Of a DNA stretch of 64,000 bases, positions 61,119 to 64,000 are shown piece after piece. The stretch is from assembly GCF_900142715.1 (NCBI RefSeq), contig NZ_FRBX01000006.1, positions 124,001-188,000 on the forward strand, given 5' to 3'. The translations under genes were made by a program, and so were the position numbers. Below the pieces are notes generated by a model, which did no database searches, was not told the DNA's origin, and saw nothing but the letters and a program-made list of their open reading frames with translations. The stretch is from Flavobacterium pectinovorum. GTDB taxonomy: Bacteria; Bacteroidota; Bacteroidia; Flavobacteriales; Flavobacteriaceae. Position 1 is the stretch's first letter; the number at the start of each line of letters is the position of its first letter.

Positions 61119-61886
61119 ATGAAAATCGCACTTATACAATCAGATCTTTATTGGGAAGATGTTTCTAAAAATAGAAATGCTTTCGAATCGAAAATAAATC
61201 AAATTGATTCAGAAGTTAATTTGATCGTTTTGCCCGAAATGTTTTCTACCGGATTCACCATGAATGCTTTGGCTGTAGCCGAAACAATGCAGGGAGAAAC
61301 TATTTTGTGGATGCAGACAATGGCAAAACAGAAAAATTGCGCGATTACAGGAAGTTTGGTAATCACCGAAAATGAACAGTTTTATAACAGAATGTTCTTT
61401 GTTTTTCCTTCCGGAGAAATTCAATATTACAATAAAAGACATTTGTTTACACTCGCCGGAGAAGACAAAACCTATACTGCCGGAACCGAAAAAGTGATTG
61501 TTGATTATTTGGGCTGGAAAATTTGCCTGCAGGTTTGTTACGACTTAAGATTTCCGGTTTTTGCACGAAATGTAGAAAACTACGATTTGCTTATATATGT
61601 GGCCAACTGGCCAAAAGTGCGCACAAATGCCTGGGATATTTTGCTAAAAGCGCGCGCTGTAGAAAACCTGAGTTATGTTGTTGGCGTAAACAGAATAGGT
61701 TTCGATGCCAATAATTATGAACATATCGGACATTCTCAAGTAGTTGATTTTTTAGGAAATTATATCCTCGAACCACAAGAAACTGAAGGTGTTTTTGTGG
61801 TCGAATTGGATAAAAATGTTATGGTGGAAACTAGAAAAAAACTAGATTTTCTAAGTGATAAAGATACTTTCGAAATTAAAATTTAG
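61119..61886 (+). CDS. Nitrilase-superfamily omega-amidase (YafV-like)
   Basis: The 255-residue enzyme has the complete Glu-Lys-Cys triad: LIVLPEMFSTGF (Glu about 40), YYNKRHLFTLAGE (Lys about 107) and LQVCYDLRFPVFAR (Cys about 140), plus VANWPKVRTNAWDILLKARA. CYDLRFP and the length match the Nit2/YafV group, which hydrolyses 2-oxoglutaramate or 2-oxosuccinamate. It is divergent from susC, but its link to that operon is unproven. The start MKIALIQSDLYW is the conserved first strand. Confidence 0.9.
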   Translation: MKIALIQSDLYWEDVSKNRNAFESKINQIDSEVNLIVLPEMFSTGFTMNALAVAETMQGETILWMQTMAKQKNCAITGSLVITENEQFYNRMFFVFPSGEIQYYNKRHLFTLAGEDKTYTAGTEKVIVDYLGWKICLQVCYDLRFPVFARNVENYDLLIYVANWPKVRTNAWDILLKARAVENLSYVVGVNRIGFDANNYEHIGHSQVVDFLGNYILEPQETEGVFVVELDKNVMVETRKKLDFLSDKDTFEIKI

Positions 61887-61932
61887 CTAACTATTTAGCT
61901 TAAGTAAATTAATACAGGATTTAAATAAAAAT

Positions 61933-62034
61933 AAACACGAATTACACAAATTTGCACAAATTACATTGTGAATGTTTTTGGTGAAATTAAAATCAGTTTA
62001 TTTTGTATTCGTGCTAATTCGTGAAATCCGTGTC
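61933..62034. repeat. CACGAATT-type palindromic element
   Basis: Arms AACACGAATTACACAAATTT and a degenerate mirror containing TAATTCGTGAAATCCGTGT. It lies between the convergent omega-amidase and Ig-like lipoprotein genes. Confidence 0.6.
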
Positions 62035-62062
62035 AAATTTCTGCTAGGCTGAATAGTTTAAT

Positions 62063-63751
62063 TTAGAACGCTTTTTTCTTTTTCTGTTCTTCTTTTTTCT
62101 TCTTGTCGGTTTCTTTTTTATCGACTTCAGGATTATACGGAATACTTAAATCGATAGTTTCATCAACGTCCCAATTGGTTCGAACATCGATTTCTTTTTG
62201 ATAATAAAATACTTCCTCAGCATAGGTTTTATTTAAGAAATTACCTGAATCGTATATTTTGTTTTTATTATCATCATACGTTATTCGCAACGTAAATGAT
62301 TCCGGCTGCAATAAGTCAAATTGAATTTTTGTATTGCCTTCAGAATAGTCGCTGGCCAATACAACATCTCCTTTTTTATTAGTTATTTCAGCAATAATTG
62401 GAAACCTTTTTACATTTTTCAAATTCAAAACCAAATTTCCATAGTCAGCATATTCCTTGGTTGTTAGTTTATACGATAAAGTGTCGTTTACGTTATCGTA
62501 AAAATCAGTCAGAGCACCCGGTAGAAAAGTAAACTTGTATTTTTCTAATGGTTCTTTCTTAAAATCAACATATAATTTTTGCTCGAGTTCATTGTATTCT
62601 GTCGTAAAATCTAAGTCAAGCGAATCTTTATTGATTAGTTTAATTTTCGACTTATCAAATTTTACTAATGGCGTTGCAGTTTCTAAAGTAAATCTGTCTC
62701 TAAAATTAATAACCCCGTTTTGTACTGCTGTTATATTTAAAGTGTCTTTCTTTTGATCCTTAATTTTAAAAGTAAATTTTTTATTGTAATTCTCTTTTGT
62801 TACTTCCAGCTGTAACGAATCTGCTTTTAGAGGTTTATACCAAACCTGCAAAGAATCTTTTTTAGGAAATTGTGTTACAATAGTTTCCAGTATTTCATCA
62901 TTGTTTTTAAGAACAATTTTTGGCTGGGAAAGTTTGAAATTCTGTTTTCCTTCATACGGTAAAAACAACCTGTTTCCAGAAGCTTGTATTGGTTTTAAAG
63001 TTTTTAGAGGTAATGTTTCTTTAAATAATTCTAATTCAAACAGCGTGTCATTTGGTACAGTAATAAAATGTTTTATAAACCCAATTTTATCATCTTTAGG
63101 ATTAAATTTATTGTTGCTGCCTTTATCTTTCATGGCTACCAAAAGATATTTTCCTGCTTTTAAATTTTCAAGTTTAAAGGTTCTCAAACTATCTAAAGTA
63201 TTTGTAATATATCTTGGAAGATCTTTATAAACTACAGAATCTTTGTATTTGTCATTTACTTCATATAGCATTACCGAAACAAAATTATCGACATTTTTTT
63301 CGTAAGCATCTTTAACAATACCGCCAATAGAAAGCGAATCGATGTAAGGTCCTGTCGAAAAAATGTATTTAAATTGGTTCATCGCATTACCTTCATTATT
63401 GTCTGTAATACTTTGCCCGAAATTAAAACTGTATGTTGTATTAGGTTCTAAAGTGTCTTTGATTTTTATCGTTAAAACTTTGCTGACATTTGTTGGCGTA
63501 ATAAGAGGCTCGTGTTTCATTGGTGGCGAAATAACAAGCTGTTTGTTAAGGTTTTTAAGCTTAACATATTCATCAAAATTTAAGACGATTTGATCTCCTT
63601 TAAAATTAGTATTGAAGTTTTTAGGTGAACTTGAGCTTAGCACAGGCGCCAAAGTGTCTTTTAATCCACCGGTAATGCTGCCTCTTTTGGCGCAGCTCAT
63701 CATTAACAATACGAATAGAAATGGAATATATTTGAAGTTGTTTTTCAACAT
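62063..63751 (-). CDS. Ig-like domain (Big_5) lipoprotein
   Basis: The 562 residues begin with signal MLKNNFKYIPFLFVLLMMSC (Cys20 lipidated). The first domain, about 30-135, is a bacterial Ig-like (Big_5) fold with LNFDEYVKLKNLNKQLVISP and LEPNTTYSFNFG. A prealbumin-like domain (about 140-215, TFKLENLKAGKYLLVAMKD) and further strand-rich domains follow. The tail is Lys-rich (ETDKKKKEEQKKKKAF). A surface or periplasmic structural lipoprotein is likely; no enzyme motif is seen. Confidence 0.82.
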   Translation of the reverse strand: MLKNNFKYIPFLFVLLMMSCAKRGSITGGLKDTLAPVLSSSSPKNFNTNFKGDQIVLNFDEYVKLKNLNKQLVISPPMKHEPLITPTNVSKVLTIKIKDTLEPNTTYSFNFGQSITDNNEGNAMNQFKYIFSTGPYIDSLSIGGIVKDAYEKNVDNFVSVMLYEVNDKYKDSVVYKDLPRYITNTLDSLRTFKLENLKAGKYLLVAMKDKGSNNKFNPKDDKIGFIKHFITVPNDTLFELELFKETLPLKTLKPIQASGNRLFLPYEGKQNFKLSQPKIVLKNNDEILETIVTQFPKKDSLQVWYKPLKADSLQLEVTKENYNKKFTFKIKDQKKDTLNITAVQNGVINFRDRFTLETATPLVKFDKSKIKLINKDSLDLDFTTEYNELEQKLYVDFKKEPLEKYKFTFLPGALTDFYDNVNDTLSYKLTTKEYADYGNLVLNLKNVKRFPIIAEITNKKGDVVLASDYSEGNTKIQFDLLQPESFTLRITYDDNKNKIYDSGNFLNKTYAEEVFYYQKEIDVRTNWDVDETIDLSIPYNPEVDKKETDKKKKEEQKKKKAF

Positions 63752-63889
63752 AACTGTTTTAAATTTGATTGCACAAAATAACGATTATATTTGCTTTAAT
63801 CGAAATTTTTTATCTATTTATTAGGAATTCCACCTTTCAGTTTTTCTTGTTTTTTTGAAGTTCGATTCAGAAACCGGATTATAATTTCT

Positions 63890-63897
63890 TACTTTTG
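63890..63897 (+). promoter_or_regulatory. -7 box TACTTTTG
   Basis: Matches TAnnTTTG, 23 bases before the TTG start of the last, partial gene. Confidence 0.45.
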
Positions 63898-63920
63898 AAT
63901 CTGCATTTAATTTAATTGGT

Positions 63921-64000
63921 TTGAAAAATAATATTTTAATTGGTTTTGTGTTTTTACTGCTTGTTTCCTGTAGCAAAACAAAAGAGCCAATTGTATCTTT
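63921..64000 (+). CDS. Lipoprotein, start only (3' truncated)
   Basis: A TTG at 63921 opens a frame that runs to the window edge and reads KNNILIGFVFLLLVSC after the start. This is a lipoprotein signal with LVSC lipobox at Cys17, followed by SKTKEPIVS. Function cannot be told from 26 residues. The TTG start is inferred, as no ATG is in frame upstream after the -7 box. Confidence 0.6.
   Translation, partial: MKNNILIGFVFLLLVSCSKTKEPIVS

Overview
The window comes from a flavobacterium, most likely Flavobacterium itself. The sequence is AT-rich, promoters carry the Bacteroidota -7 box TAnnTTTG (several with a -33 TTG), and the gene content fits: a SusC/SusD pair, the type IX secretion protein PorZ, an OmpA with thrombospondin type-3 repeats, a long type-2 IleRS, mevalonate-pathway HMG-CoA synthase and a three-gene sdhCAB operon. 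I found no rRNA, tRNA, CRISPR array, IS element or prophage.

Layout. 1-5.5 kb: the end of a truncated AlbA_2-like gene, a DUF3298-type lipoprotein, cystathionine gamma-synthase, a small outer-membrane protein and glutamate dehydrogenase. 5.7-17.6 kb: porZ-recO, a PQQ-type propeller protein, an unknown exported protein, then ileS, a DksA-like gene and lspA. 17.7-26.6 kb: an AddA-like helicase-nuclease and an AddB-like nuclease, separated by kbl and ompA. 27-33 kb: small housekeeping genes (roadblock protein, two alpha/beta hydrolases, AIM24-family protein, ferritin, aminopeptidase P). 33-41 kb: an accessory stretch with dispersed repeats, unknown genes, an XRE regulator, two GNAT acetyltransferases, a protein with UBA-like segments, a tandem pair of cysteine-rich double-glycine-leader peptides and a membrane-bound LytTR regulator facing them. 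41-46.4 kb: mvaS and sdhCAB.

46.4-60.9 kb holds the most interesting system. A GH20 beta-N-acetylhexosaminidase is divergent from a DeoR-type regulator. A minus-strand run follows in the order SusC, SusD, GntP permease, RidA, 2-keto-3-deoxygluconate kinase, KDPG aldolase, a fold-type III PLP enzyme with a D-serine-dehydratase-like His-x-Cys metal motif, and an M19 dipeptidase. I infer an amino-sugar-acid route: a 2-amino-3-hydroxy sugar acid such as D-glucosaminate enters by GntP, the PLP enzyme eliminates water and ammonia with help from RidA to give KDG, the kinase makes KDPG, and the aldolase yields pyruvate and glyceraldehyde 3-phosphate. The same 15-bp word, TGCA-T7-TGCA, occurs once between the GH20 and deoR genes and twice in front of susC. 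It sits 17-18 bp upstream of the -7 box of both outward promoters, which suggests one regulon.

60.9-64 kb: a nitrilase-family omega-amidase, an Ig-like lipoprotein and the start of another lipoprotein. Intergenic gaps throughout hold nested inverted repeats of several families, most of which probably act as terminators or are mobile-palindrome relics.
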